Assembly (NCBI GenBank): GCA_036365515.1
Contig: CM070877.1
Location: 56,580,475 to 56,644,474, forward strand
Reading direction: 5' to 3'
From: Torymus aiolomorphi
Taxonomy: Eukaryota; Arthropoda; Insecta; Hymenoptera; Torymidae
DNA: 64,000 nucleotides
The notes below the pieces were generated by a model. That model saw nothing but the letters and a program-made list of their open reading frames with translations. It made no database searches and was not told the origin of the DNA. Of this stretch, positions 22,321-34,801 are shown piece after piece (within the stretch, counting starts at the first letter, position 1; every line of letters starts with the position of its first letter). A program made the translations under genes and the position numbers.

Positions 22321-23705
22321 AAAAAAATTCTCTCTTCGCGGCGTTTGGTATTTCCAAACTTTTTATTGCTGGAATTATTTTCTGAGGATACAAAATACCC
22401 GAAAAAAAATTAGGAACCAAATCGACTCCCCGGAACACCCCCGAAAAGCTGATTATATAGGGGTAGTAACGGAAAAAAATTCTCTCTGAGCCCCGTGTGG
22501 TATTTTCAAACTTTTTATTGCTGGAATTATTTTCTGAGGATACAAGATACCCTGAAAAAAATTAGGAACGAAATCGACTCCCCGGATCACACCCAAAAAG
22601 CTGATTATATAGGTGTAGTAATGGAAAAAAATTCTCTCTCCGCGGCGTTTGGTATTTCCAAACTTTTTATTGCTGGAATTATTTTCCGAGGATACAAAAT
22701 ACCCGCAAAAAATTAGGAACCAAATCAACTCCCGGAACACCCCCAAAAAGCTGATTATATAGGGGTAGTAACGGAAAAAAATTCTCTCTCCGCGGCGTTT
22801 GGTATTTCCAAACTTTTTATTGCTGGAATTATTTTCTGAGGATACAAAATACCCGCAAAAAAATTAGGAACCAAATCGACTCCCCGGAACACCCCCGAAA
22901 AGCTGATTATATAGGGGTAGTAACGGAAAAAAAATTCTCTCTCCGCGGCGTTTGGTATTTCCAAACTTTTTATTGCTGGAATTATTTTATGAGCACACAA
23001 ACTACTCGTAAAAAATTACGAACCAAATCGACTCCCCGGAAAACCCCCAAACAGCTGATTATATAATCAGATATATAGGGGTCGAGACGGAAAAAAAATT
23101 CTCACTGCACGGTGTCTGGCATTTCCAAACTTTTTAAAGCTGGAATTACTTTTTGAGCATAAAAACTCCCTGTAAAAAAATTACGAACCAAATCGACTAC
23201 CCGGAAACCCCCTAAACAGCAGATTATATAATCAGATATATAGGGGTTGTGACCGAAAAAAAATTCTCTCTCAGCGGCGTTTAGCATTTCCAAACTTTTT
23301 ATTGCTGGAATTATTTTATGAGCACACAAACTACTCGTAAAAAAATTACGAACCAAATCGACTCCCCGGAAAACCCCAAACAGCTGATTATATAATCAGA
23401 TATATAGGGTCGTGACGCAAAAAAAATTCTCACTGCTCGGTGTCTGGCATTTCCAAACTTTTTAAAGCTGGAATTACTTTTTGAGCATAAAAACTCCGTG
23501 TAAAAAAATTACGAACCAAATCGACTCCCCGGAAAACCCCCAAACAGCTGATTATATAATCAGATATATAGGGGTCGTGACGGAAAAAAAATTCTCACTG
23601 CTCGGTGTCTGGCATTTCCAAACTTTTTAATGCTGGAATTACTGTTTGAGCATAAGAACTCGCTATAAAAAAATTACGAACCAAATTGACTCCCGGAAAA
23701 CCCCC
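22321..23705 (-). repeat. S2 satellite, outer left array
   Basis: About nine units of ~152 bp with CGCGGCGTTTGGTATTTCC, AACTTTTTATTGCTGGAATT, AAAAAATTA(G/C)GAACCAAATC, GACTCCCCGGAA and AGCTGATTATATAGGGGT. GCGTTTGG blocks at 22645, 22795 and 22948 show the period. Units from ~23030 inward are a second subtype with TCAGATATATAGGGGTCG and AGTGAGAAT-type variants. Minus-strand frames of 66-97 residues follow the repeat. Confidence 0.93.
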
Positions 23706-24055
23706 ATGTGTTTAAAGTTTGCAACGGTGCGATCCAACGAAAATTCGATTTTCGAAAAACACCTGTTTTCCACATGAATAGCATAATATACTGCAAATAA
23801 TGTAACAATACATGAAAATTGATCAAAATAAATCAATTCCAAACTACCCCCCACCCCTAACACGGAATTCGTAAGACAACCTAAGAGAACGAAAATTCCA
23901 TTTTTCTAAAATCAAATTTCTCAGGGAGAATGACACCAGATATTGTAAATAACACAAGAATTCATCAAAAATAATTGATATAAACCGATATCAAATTATC
24001 CCCACCCCCAAAACCACCCCAAACGGGTGATTATACAGGGTAGATGTAAAAATGC
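23706..24055 (+). repeat. inner copy of the element terminus, left
   Basis: Begins ATGTGTTTAAAGTTTGCAAC after ...GGAAAACCCCC of the last S2 unit. It follows the outer terminus closely (ACACGGAATTCGTAAGA), then extends into a ~150-bp segment (GGGAGAATGACACCAGATAT, CAAACGGGTGATTATACAGG) not present at the outer end. It is mirrored at 52226-52590. Confidence 0.85.
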
Positions 24056-27000
24056 AATAAAAAAAAATTCTCCCTCGGCGGCTTTGGGTTTTCCAAACTT
24101 TTTATTGTAGAAATTACTTTCTAGGAACACAAGCTACATGTAAAAAAATTAAGAAGAAAATAAACTCCCCGGAACATTTCCAAACGGGCCCAAAAAGGTG
24201 ACAAACAGCGTGTTTGTAAGAAAAAAAAATTCTCCCTCAGCGGCTTTGGGCATTTCCAAACTTTTTATCGTGGAAATTACTTTCTAGGAACACAAGCTAC
24301 ATGTAGAAAAATTAAGAAGAAAATAAACTCCCCGGAACATTTCCAAACGGGCCCAAAAAGTTGATAATACAGCGTATTTGCAGGAAAAAAAATTCTCACT
24401 CGGCGGCTTTGGGCATTTCCAAACTTTTTATCGCGAACATTACTTTCTAGCAGCACAAGTTACATGTAAAAAATTAAGAAGAAAATAAATTACCCGGAAC
24501 ATTTCCAAACGGGCCCAAAAAGGTGACAAACAGCGTGTTTGTAAGAAAAAATTCTCCCTCAGCGGCTTTGGGCATTTCCAAACTTTTTATCGTGGAAATT
24601 ACTTTCTAGCAACACAAGCTAAATGTAAAAAATTAAGAAGAAAATAAACTCCCGGAACATTTCCAAACGGGCCCAAAAAGTTGATAATACAGCGTATTTG
24701 CAGGAAAAAAAAATTCTCACTCGGCGGCTTTGGGCATTTCCAAACTTTTTATCGCGAACATTACTTTCTAGCAGCACAAGCTACATGTAAAAAAATTAAG
24801 AAGAAAATAAACTCCCCGGAACATTTCCAAACGGGCCCAAAAAGGTGACAAACAGCGTGTTTGTAAGAAAAAAAAAATTCTCCCTCAGCGGCTTTGGGCA
24901 TTTCCAAACTTTTTATCGTGGAAATTACTTTCTAGCAACACAAGCTACATGTAAAAAAATTAAGAAGAAAATAAACTCCCCGGAACATTTCCAAACGGGC
25001 CCAAAAAGTTGATAATACAGCGTATTTGCAGGAAAAAAAATTCTCACTCGGCGGCTTTGGGCATTTCCAAACTTTTTATCGCGAACATTACTTTCTAGCA
25101 GCACAAGCTACATGTAAAAAAATTAAGATGAAAATAAACTCCCCGGAACATTTCCAAACGGGCCCAAAAAGGTGACAAACAGCGTGTTTGTAAGAAAAAA
25201 AAATTCTCCCTCAGCGGCTTTGGGCATTTCCAAACTTTTTATCGTGGAAATTACTTTCTAGCAACACAAGCTACATGTAAAAAAATTAAGAAGAAAATAA
25301 ACTACCCGGAACATTTCCAAACGGGCCCAAAAAGTTGATAATACAGCGTATTTGCAGGAAAAAAAATTCTCACTCGGCGGCTTTGGGCATTTCCAAACTT
25401 TTTATCGCGAACATTACTTTCTAGCAGCACAAGTTACATGTAAAAAAATTAAGAAGAAAATAAATTCCCTGGAACATTTCCAAACGGGCCCAAAACGTGA
25501 CAAACAGCGTGTTTGTAAGAAAAAAAAATTCTCCCTCAGCGGCTTGGGGCATTTCCAAACTTTTTATCGTGGAAATTACTTTCTAGCAACACAAGCTACA
25601 TGTAAAAAATTAAGAAGAAAATAAACTCCCGGGAACATTTCCAAACGGGCCCAAAAAGTTGATAATACAGCGTATTTGCAGGAAAAAAATTCTCACTCGG
25701 CGGCTTTGGGCATTTCCAAACTTTTTATCGCGAACATTACTTTCTAGCAGCACAAGCTACATCTAAAAAAATTAAGAAGAAAATAAACTGCCCGGAACAT
25801 TTCCAAACGGGCCCAAAAAGGTGACAAACAGCGTGTTTGTAAGAAAAAAAAATTCTCCCTAAGCGGCTTTGGGCATTTCCAAACTTTTTATCGTGGAAAT
25901 TACTTTCTAGCAACACAAGCTACATGTAAAAAAATTAAGAAGAAAATAAACTCCCCGGAACATTTCCAAACGGGCCCAAAAAGTTGATAATACAGCGTAT
26001 TTGCAGGAAAAAAACTTCTCACTCGGCGGCTTTGGGCATTTCCAAACTTTTTATCGCGAACATTACTTTCTAGCAGCACAAGCTACATGTAAAAAAATTA
26101 AGAAGAAAATAAACTCCCCGGAACATTTCCAAACGGGCCCAAAAAGTTGATAATACAGCGTATTTGCAGGAAAAAAAATTCTCACTCGGCGGCTTTGGGC
26201 ATTTCCAAACTTTTTATCGCGAACATTACTTTCTAGCAGCACAAGCTACATGTAAAAAAATTAAGAAGAAAATAAACTCCCCGGAACATTTCCAAACGGG
26301 CCCAAAAAGTGACAAACAGCGTGTTTGTAAGAAAAAAAAATTCTCCCTCAGCGGCTTTGGGCATTTCCAAACTTTTTATCGAGGAAATTACTTTCTAGCA
26401 ACACAAGCTACATGTAAAAAAATTAAGAAGAAAATAAACTCCCGGGAACATTTCCAAACGGGCCCAAAAAGTTGATAATACAGCGTATTTGCAGGAAAAA
26501 AAATTCTCACTCGGCGGCTTTGGGCATTTCCAAACTTTTTATCGCGAACATTACTTTCTAGCAGCACAAGCTACATGTAAAAAAATTAAGATGAAAATAA
26601 ACTCCCCGGAACATTTCCAAACGGGCCCAAAAAGGTGACAAACAGCGTGTTTGTAAGAAAAAAAAATTCTCCCTCAGCGGCTTTGGGCATTTCCAAACTT
26701 TTTATCGTGGAAATTACTTTCTAGCAACACAAGCTACATGTAAAAAAATTAAGAAGAAAAAGTTGATAATACAGCGTATTTGCAGGAAAAAAAATTCTCA
26801 CTCGGCGGCTTTGGGCATTTCCAAATTTTTATCGCGAACATTACTTTCTAGCAGCACAAGTTACATGTAAAAAAATTAAGAAGAAAATAAATTCCCCGGA
26901 ACATTTCCAAACGGGCCCAAAAAGTTGATAATACAGCTTATTTGCAGGAAAAAAAATTCTCCCTCAGCGGCTTTAGGCATTTCCAAACTTTTTATCGTGG

Positions 27001-28915
27001 AAATTACTTTCTAGCAACACAAGCTACATGTAAAAAAATTAAGAAGAAAATAAACTCCCCGGAACATTTCCAAACGGGCCCAAAAAGTTGATAATACAGC
27101 GTATTTGCAGGAAAAAAAATTCTCACTCGGTGGCTTTGGGCATTTCCAAACTTTTTATCGTGGAAATTACTTTCTAGCAACACAAGCTACATGTAAAAAA
27201 ATTAAGAAGAAAATAAACTCCCCGGAACATTTCCAAACGGGCCCAAAAAGTTGATAATACAGCGTATTTGCAGGAAAAAAAATTCTCACTCGGCGGCTTT
27301 GGGCATTTCCAAACTTTTTATCGCGAACATTACTTTCTAGCAGCACAAGCTACATGTAAAAAAATTAAGAAGAAAATAAACTCCCCGGAACATTTCCAAA
27401 CGGGCCCAAAAAGGTGACAAACAGCGTTTTTGTAAGAAAAAAAAATTCTCCCTCAGCGGCTTTGGGCATTTCCAAACTTTTTATCGTGGAAATTACTTTC
27501 TAGCAACACAAGCTACATGTAAAAAAATTAAGAAGAAAATAAACTCCCCGGAACATTTCCAAACGGGCCCAAAAAGTTGATAATACAGCGTATTTGCAGA
27601 AAAAAAAATTCTCACTCGGCGGCTTTGGGCATTTCCAAACTTTTTATCGCGAACATTACTTTCTAGGAGAACAAGCTACATGTAAAAAAATTAAGAAGAA
27701 AATAAACTCCCCGGAACATTTCCAAACGGGCCCAAAAAGGTGACAAACAGCGTGTTTGTAAGAAAAAAAAATTCTCCCTCAGCGGCTTTGGGCATTTCCA
27801 AACTTTTTATCGTGGAAATTACTTTCTAGCAACACAAGCTACATGTAAAAAAATTAAGAAGAAAATAAACTCCCCGGAACATTTCCAAACGGGCCCAAAA
27901 AGTTGATAATACAGCGTATTTGCAGGAAAAAAATTCTCACTCGGCGGCTTTGGGCATTTCCAAACTTTTTATCGCGAACATTACTTTCTAGCAGCACAAG
28001 CTACATGTAAAAAAATTAAGAAGAAAATAAACTCCCCGGAACATTTCCAAACGGGCCCAAAAAGGTGACAAACAGCGTGTTTGTAAGAAAAAAAATTCTC
28101 CCTCAGCGGCTTTGGGCATTTCCAAACTTTTTATCGTGGAAATTACTTTCTAGCAACACAAGCTACATGTAAAAAAATTAAGAAGAAAATAAACTACCCG
28201 GAACATTTCCAAACGGGCCCAAAAAGTTGATAATACAGCGTATTTGCAGGAAAAAAAATTCTCACTCGGCGGCTTTGGGCATTTCCAAACTTTTTATCGC
28301 GAACATTACTTTCTAGCAGCACAAGTTACATGTAAAAAATTAAGAAGAAAATAAATTCCCCGGAACATTTCCAAACGGGCCCAAAAAGGTGACAAACAGC
28401 GTGTTTGTAAGAAAAAAAATTGTCGCTCAGCGGCTTGGGGCATTTCCAAACTTTTTATCGTGGAAATTACTTTCTAGCAACACAAGCTACATGTAAAAAA
28501 ATTAAGAAGAAAATAAACTCCCGGGAACATTTCCAAACGGGCCCAAAAAGTTGATAATACAGCGTATTTGCAGGAAAAAAAATTCTCACTCGGCGGCTTT
28601 GGGCATTTCCAAACTTTTTATCGCGAAAATTACTTTCTAGCAGCACAAGCTACATGTAAAAAAATTAAGAAGAAAATAAACTCCCCGGAACATTTCCAAA
28701 CGGGCCCAAAAAGGTGACAAACAGCGTGTTTGTAAGAAAAAAAAATTCTCCCTCAGCGGCTTTGGGCATTTCCAAACTTCTTATCGTGGAAATTACTTTC
28801 TAGCAACACAAGCTACATGTAAAAATTAAGAAGAAAATAAACTCCCCGGAACATTTCCAAACGGGCCCAAAAAGTTGATAATACAGCGTATTTGCAGGAA
28901 AAAAATTCTCACTCG
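24056..28915 (-). repeat. S3 satellite, left array (322-bp dimers)
   Basis: About 30 units of ~161 bp alternating between two types. One has TCACTCGGCGGCTTTGGGC, TCGCGAACATT and GCAGCACAAGC; the other has CCCTCAGCGGCTTTGGGC, TCGTGGAAATT and GCAACACAAGC. CGGCTTTGGG at 24241, 24404, 24563 and 24725 gives a 322-bp dimeric period. All share CATGTAAAAAAATTAAGAAG and CCAAACGGGCCCAAAAAG. Occasional unit skips occur (for example around 26760 and 26940). Confidence 0.95.
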
Positions 28916-30170
28916 GCGGCTTTGGGCATTTCCAAACTTTTTATCGCTGGAATTATTTTATGAGCACACAAACTACTCGTAAATAAATTACGAACCAAAT
29001 CGACTCCCCGGAAACCCCCCAAACAGCTGATTATATATTCAGGTATATAGGGGACGTGACCGAAGAAAAATTCTCTCTCAGCGACGTTTGGCATTTCCAA
29101 ACTTTTTATCGCTGAAATTATTTTATGAGCACACAAACTACTCGTAAAAAAATTATGAACCAAATCGACTACCCGGAAAACCCCCAAACAGCTGATTATA
29201 TAATCAGATATATAGGGGTCGTGACGCAAAAAAAATTCTCACTGCTCGGTGTCTGGCATTTCCAAAGTTTTTAAAGCTGGAATTACTTTTTGAGCATAAA
29301 AACTCCCTGTAAAAAAATTACTAACCAAATCGACTCCCCGGAAAACCCCCAAACAGCTGATTATATAATCAGATATATAGGGGTCGTGACGGAAAAAAAA
29401 TTCTCACTGCTCGGTGTCTGGCATTTCCAAACTTTTTAATGCTGGAATTACTGTTTGAGCATAAGAACTCGCTATAAAAAAATTACGAACCAAATTGACT
29501 CCCCGGAAAACCCCCAAACAGCTTATTATATAGGGGTCGTGACTGAAAAAAAATTCTCTCTCAGCGGCGCTTGGCATTTCCAAACTTTTTATTGCTGGAA
29601 TTATTTTATGAGCACACAAACTACTCGTAAAAAAATTACGAACCAAATCGACTCCCCGGAAAACCCCCAAACAGACAATTATATAATCTGATATATAGGA
29701 GTCGTGACGGAAAAAAAATTCTCTCTCAGCGGCGCTTGGCATTTCCAAACTTTTTATCGCTGAAATTATTTTATGAGCACACAAACTACTCGTAAAAAAA
29801 TTACGAACCAAATCGACTCCCCCGAAAAACCCCACACAGCTGATTATATAATCAGATATATAGGGGTCGTGACGGAAAAAAATTCTCACTGCTCGGTGTC
29901 TGGCATTTCCAAACTTTTTAATGCTGGAATTACTTTTTGGGCATAAGAACTCTCTATAAAAAAATTACGAACCAAATCGACTCCCCGGAAAACCCCCAAA
30001 CAGCCGATTATATAGGGGTCGTGACGGAAAAAAAATTCTCTCTCAGCGGCGCTTGTCATTTCCAAACTTGTTATAGCTGAAATTATTTTATGAGCACACA
30101 AACTACTCGTAAAAAAATTACGAACCAAATCGACTCCCCGGAAAACCCCCAAACAGATGATTATATATAA
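28916..30170 (-). repeat. S2 satellite, inner left array
   Basis: About eight units of the S2 type with TATGAGCACACAAACTACTC or TTGAGCATAAAAACTCC, AATCGACTCCCCGG and GATTATATAATCAG. The change from S3 to S2 happens within one unit near 28940. The array ends at about 30168, where a dispersed repeat shared with 57020-57430 begins. Confidence 0.9.
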
Positions 30171-30600
30171 AGATTTTTGCCATTTTCAGATTTAGCTAAA
30201 GTTAACTACTTAATATATTTAAAAAATGATAATAACTGTATCTCTTCATTTGTCATTCTTGCAGTCACCAATAAAACCACTTCGACGAATTCCAACCAAA
30301 ATTAGAAACTATAAATTAATATTTCGTTCATTATGATGGGTCTGAAGTTTGCATCGTTGGAATGCAACGAAATAATTTTTTACAATTGTTTAAGTTATTA
30401 AGCAATGAAAATTTTATCTAAACCTTTGTTATTTTATACTATAAAACACTAAATCTACACGCAAAATTAATATAATTTAGTATAAACTTGAAGTAAAATG
30501 AATTATTTTTTTTATTTCGTTGCACTCCAACATTGCAAACTTCAGACTCATTCATTATGAACGTTCGGAATTTCAAATACGTAAATAACTTACATATCTC
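30171..30600. repeat. dispersed repeat K, copy 1 (carries a MITE)
   Basis: Contains TTTTGCCATTTTCAGATTTA, AATGATAATAACTGTATCTC, CCACTTCGACGAATTC and CCAAAATTAGAAACTAT, all present in reverse orientation at 57020-57430. Each copy carries its own MITE at a different site, so each shows the other's empty site. Confidence 0.8.
30336..30551. mobile_element. 216-bp MITE, 8-bp duplication TCATTATG
   Basis: Ends ATGGGTCTGAAGTTTGCA... and ...TGCAAACTTCAGACTCAT. Perfect duplications TCATTATG lie at 30328-30335 and 30552-30559. The first 18 bp match the terminus of the 32-kb element. The interior is AT-rich (CTAAATCTACACGCAAAATT) with no coding capacity. The uninterrupted target is seen at 57040-57060 in inverse orientation. 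Confidence 0.9.
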
Positions 30601-30785
30601 TTTTTACTTTGTCATCGATAAGATTCATTTGTTTTTTAATAAAACTTAAGATACATATAATGTAAATATTAATAAATTATGACTAAATTTATTAAAAAGT
30701 TAATAAATTTCGTCATAAATACTCATAATTCATTATATTCTCCAAAGGAACATTTTTTATTATCTTCTATTAATTACGAATATTG

Positions 30786-31219
30786 AGGGGAATATCGTAG
30801 GAATGTAACCGAATAGTTCGAAACTTTTTTAGTTCTTCTTTTTGCATTAAAAAATAGCATGTAGGTGAAAAAAATTTCTTAAGCATATGAAATTGCAATG
30901 TTTGGACATATATAAAGCTCATATAACACTTTTCATTTCATTTTAAAGTTTTTAACAATAACTTTTGACTCATGTATTTTACGAGTTTTTTTTCGAGTAA
31001 AAAGTCGGAAAAAAGTTCGATTTTGAGTGCATAGACTTCATTGTTTGCATGAAGTTCATAAATGTTTTCGGAGCCTTTAAACCTTATTAGTTTACTAAAT
31101 TAATGTAGTGGTTATAAAACGTGGGTGATTTTAATACATAATTCTATCATTTATATAATTTTGTTCATGTTTTATAAAAAAAATAGGCAGAAATCTTCGA
31201 ACTACTCGAACCACCCCTA
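30786..31219. mobile_element. possible MITE with AGGGG/CCCCTA ends
   Basis: The right end ACTACTCGAACCACCCCTA resembles the terminus of the element at 39824-40341, and the left end starts AGGGG. Flanks GAATATTG and GAATATC(C/G) are similar but imperfect. The rest is AT-rich without frames. The call is weak because the left terminus is poorly conserved. Confidence 0.35.
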
Positions 31220-31225
31220 GAATAT

Positions 31226-31380
31226 CGGCATGTTCTTGTTTGTGCACATAAGGATTGTGCACATATTAATTGTGCACACTTTAGCATTGGTATATATCTA
31301 TATATATAGATATGTACCAATGCTATCTGCGCACAATAAATATGTGCACAATCCTTATGTGCACAAACAAGAACATGCCG
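31226..31380. mobile_element. 155-bp palindromic MITE
   Basis: Starts CGGCATGTTCTTGTTTGTGC and ends with its reverse complement; flanked by GAATAT at 31220-31225 and 31381-31386. The arms are nearly complete palindromes through ACATAAGGATTGTGCACATA and AGCATTGGTA around a TATATATAGATAT centre. No coding capacity. Confidence 0.8.
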
Positions 31381-31549
31381 GAATATCCTGAGCGAAGAAA
31401 TATAATTACTTTTCTGAGAGTAGGAATCGAGTCTTCATAGAAAGAACAATTGTTTTTGAATCAGACACAGATTTAGACTGAAAAGATAATTTCTATTTTA
31501 AAAGTATAACTTGGCTTTAAATAGAAAATTATTTTATTTAAATAATAAT

Positions 31550-32165
31550 AATACATGTTTGTAAGAAACTATTGCATCTTGTAGAAAAAATGTTCATTAT
31601 GTCAATTAAAAACATTAGTAAAACTTGGTTTTCTTCTCTCTCTAAAGCAGTTGACAGACAAATTATGCTTTAGCTACACATTGGCATTACTAATTTTTTA
31701 AATAGGAAACTTGTGGAGGTTCGCTGCAAATTTACGTTTATAAAATAATTTTCTTTACGAGTAGCAAATACCTATATTTAGGGAGTATCTTTGCCCACGA
31801 TATAGATATCGAAAGGCTTCCCCTTGAAAATTTAATCAATACGCATTGACAAATGTCAGTAACTTTTTCCCCCTGAAATTTCTTAAAAAATTTAGAAAAT
31901 TAAAAATCTTATATTTGGGCTAATTTTCACAGCACATCAACCTACCAGGGCTCAAATTAAAGGTTTTGGCAAACAAAGAAAGCTAAACAAATTGTGCAAC
32001 GATCGTAAGTGTGTTCCTGTTCCCATTAAATAAATATATTGATTGGAAAGGGACATGAACAACATAAAAAATGAGTGAATGTCGACGTTTTTTTTTAATT
32101 TTGTGTACGTAGCTAGATTCTTTACCCTTATTTATAATTGTTTCTTTTTTTTTTTTTAAAGGCAA
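31550..32165 (+). repeat. dispersed repeat M, copy 1
   Basis: Shares GTAAGAAACTATTGCATCTT, AAGCAGTTGACAGA, TAAATAGGAAACTTGTGGAG, TTTAATCAATACG.ATTGACA and, later, CCTACCAGGGCTCAAATTAA and TGTGCAACGATCGTAAGTG with 39455-41080 in the same orientation. The second copy is longer because other elements are inserted in it. No coding frame is recognised. Confidence 0.8.
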
Positions 32166-32901
32166 ACATTTTGAGCTTTAACTCATTTTTTAGCGCTCAA
32201 ACATTGGAATTCCCAAAAAGTTAAGAGTTCCTGAGATTTACTCATATATTAATATGAATAATTATTTATGATACAAAGTAATATTAAACATGCACATCTC
32301 TTTTTAGATGGTAAACGATAAGTAACCGTAATAATTTTTACTTGATGTTTAATTTTGTGACTATTATTCAAAATCTCTTAAATACTGAAGATTAATATTT
32401 TAAAAATCTATAACTCTTTGAATATTGGTTTTTCGTATATGTTGAATGCAACATTTTAATTTTAAAATTGCCTAAATTTTCAAGAAAAAATTATTCTGAT
32501 CTCAAAAGATTGTTTTTATTTGTTTAAATGGCGTTTTTGTTTAAACAAATGCATTTAAATCAAGGTTCCTGCCATTTTGATAAATTGTAAACTAGAAATT
32601 TAGATTTTACGAATCAAAATCTATAAAAAACGATGGTTACTTTATTCAATTGCAACAGCCGGTATAGAAAGGGAAACAGAAGCGAAAACTTTTGCGGCGC
32701 CTGGGCTAGCTAGAATCGCTAGAAACTGAAAAACGGCTCGCCAGCGGCAAAGACACTCAGTCCACGCGCACGCTGACATAACAACAATGCCGCCGACGCT
32801 GCAACCGCACTCGGTAGGTCCCGCCTCCCTTCTCCTTCAGTCAATTGCTGTTTGCAACTTCTGCGTGCTTTTCTCAAGCTTAATTTTATCTAATACAAAA
32901 A
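32166..32901. other. AT-rich sequence, no gene seen
   Basis: A segment at about 32390-32640 (AAAAATCTATAACTCTTTGA, ATCAAAATCTATAAAAAACG) recurs in direct orientation at about 33835-34075, flanking the foldback element at 32902-33665. Around 32640-32830 the GC content rises, but no convincing frame exists. Confidence 0.5.
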
Positions 32902-33665
32902 ATTTCCTAGCGGCTATTTCAGTATATAGTTGGAGTAAAGCGCGCATTCAGGGATTTTCAAAATCATTATATTTGAAAGTTAAACCGATACTTGACAATT
33001 GGTGCGATGGCAAATCAATTTTAATGTTTACTAAATAAACAACTTATTGTTTAAAAAAAAAAAAAAATGATGAACATATGACTTTTTAATACATAATAAT
33101 ATATTACAGTTCGTTTACTCAAAAATATAAAATTAAGGTAATGTTACGAAATAATTAATACATTAATAAAACATTAATAATTAAATTAAAAACAAATATT
33201 TTATTTAAAATAAAAAATATAAATACATGTATAAAAATGAATAACTAAGTAAAATATAATATTATTATTGGTCCTCCACAAAAAGTTTTAATTTTATTAC
33301 CACCTATAGATGATTTTGTACCGAACTGCCAATGTAAAGCATGCATCAAAAACTCATGTTGTTGTGTTCGAGTAGCAATTCCATGCTGTTCCTTCTGTTT
33401 TTGTCAGAAAAATGAAACTTGTAAAAATAAATTTGAATAATATTATATTTTACTTAGTTATGAATTTTTATTCATGTATTTATATTTAAATTAAATATTG
33501 ATTTTTTGTTGGTTTAAACAATAAGTTGTTTATTTATTAAACATTCAAATTGATTTGCCATCGCACCAATTGTCAAGTATTGGTTTAACTTTCAAATATA
33601 ATGATTTTGAAAATCCCTGAATGCGCGCATTACTCCAACTGTATACTGAAATAGCGCTAGGAAAT
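32902..33665. mobile_element. foldback element with a Cys-rich coding relic
   Basis: ATTTCCTAGCGGCTATTTCA and GCGCGCATTCAGGGATTTTC at the left are mirrored at 33520-33665 (GAAAATCCCTGAATGCGCGC, TGAAATAGCGCTAGGAAAT). The left arm continues to ~33265 and is partly mirrored from 33437. The short spacer carries a Cys-rich reading frame. The target duplication is not clear. Confidence 0.75.
33261..33440 (+). pseudogene. CXC-like (tesmin/TSO1-type) Cys-rich fragment
   Basis: A 59-codon frame without a start, ending at TAA 33438-33440. It includes LPPIDDFVPNCQCKAC, then CCCVRVAIPCC and CFCQKNETC, nine or more cysteines in ~32 residues. The spacing C-X-C-X2-C-X4-C-X-C-X6-C-X3-C-X-C-X5-C resembles a CXC domain half. 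Such Cys-rich C-termini occur in host DNA-binding proteins and in some DNA transposase-like proteins. Being enclosed by inverted arms, it may be the last remnant of a transposase gene; that is inference. Confidence 0.4.
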
Positions 33666-34129
33666 ATCGAAAAATTAGCTTTTGTTAAATAACGAAATAA
33701 ATAGTTAATAACAGAAAACTTAAAATAATGCAAATGAATATGGTGGTTTTTATCTCAAAGAATAAGAGGAAACTTTCATTTTAAAAAAAGTTCATTTTTT
33801 TCAAAGTTATTATTAATCAAAGTTGCAAAAAAAACGTAAAAATCAAATTTCAAAAATTCATAACTTTTCAAATTTTGAGTTTATAGAGATTTTGCAAATA
33901 GACGTGTTCTTTAAAATGAGCTAAAGTTTTAGGAAAAAAATACTCCGGGGCAAAAAAAAATTTATTATTATTTGTTTAAACAATTGCATTTTAAACAATT
34001 TCTACCACTTTTTTCGAATTTTAACCTCGATATTCGGATTCTACGGGTCAAAATCTATAAGAAACAACTGTTTTTATCCGGGGACATATTGCATACGGGA
34101 CGGTACCCAGCTCCTAGACTATATATACT
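33666..34129. other. AT-rich sequence with second copy of a direct repeat
   Basis: Holds the second copy (about 33835-34075) of the segment at 32390-32640. No credible gene. Confidence 0.5.
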
Positions 34130-34420
34130 GTAGGCGCTTGGCTCTCCGGCGTGCGCCGCGCCGTCGCCGCACCTCGAGCACAGGCTCTACTGTTGCCCGT
34201 TGTCTGCGCTCTCTACGCCTCTGTGGCAGCTAGCTATCTCTCTCTCTCCGCGGCTCTCGCGCTGCTGGGCTCGGCCGCTATAGATTCTAACTATACCTAT
34301 AGCTTGCGGCTCGCTCGACCGGCCGAGTGTTTATGTTTCGCCGCGCTCCGACTTTCGTCGGCTTTGTTATTGTTGCGAGCTCGTATACGTTCCGATTATA
34401 AGCGCTTTTGAAAACTATAT
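34130..34420 (+). other. GC-rich island with an 86-codon frame, unassigned
   Basis: An abrupt GC-rich block in AT-rich surroundings, preceded by CTATATATACTGTAGG. The plus frame 34151-34411 reads Ala/Leu/Arg-rich, hydrophobic protein (MRRAVAAPRAQALLLPVVCA at its start) and matches no family I know. It could be a promoter-type CpG island or a fragment of a GC-rich transposon. No splice or domain evidence supports a gene. Confidence 0.3.
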
Positions 34421-34801
34421 ATATAACTCTCTCATAATACATATTCCTACTCTCTAAGGCCTAATATATTATTGATTAAATGTTAATCAACAATCAAATA
34501 CCTCAACAGTAAGAGTAAAATTTCCAATTATCTTACGGTGCGATAAAATTTAAAAAACATTTTTATTCAGAGAATAATTAGAATATCGCTTAACTCTATA
34601 ACCGAAAGTACGATTTACAACACGAAAAAACAATTCGGCGATGCGCAAAAAAGCCGTTAATTGGTTTATTTAGACGCAAAGAAACTAAAACGACAATCTC
34701 AAGTCAAAATCCATACGGGCTAGGATGATGAGCCTAAACGATTTTACAGTTTGCAGTTGTTTGATGTAATCAGAACACCATATTCCTCTGAAATATAATT
34801 A

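Noticed and set aside
29404..29889. 161-codon minus-strand frame in S2
   Set aside because: Same reason: repeat-derived frame with frequent stops in sister units.
31226..31380. Transcription terminator-like hairpin
   Set aside because: The 155-bp palindrome has direct flanking repeats (GAATAT) and no adjacent gene; a MITE explains it better.
34151..34411. 86-codon Ala/Leu-rich frame in a GC island
   Set aside because: Not accepted as a gene: no homology recognised and composition explains the residues. Kept only as an unassigned GC island.
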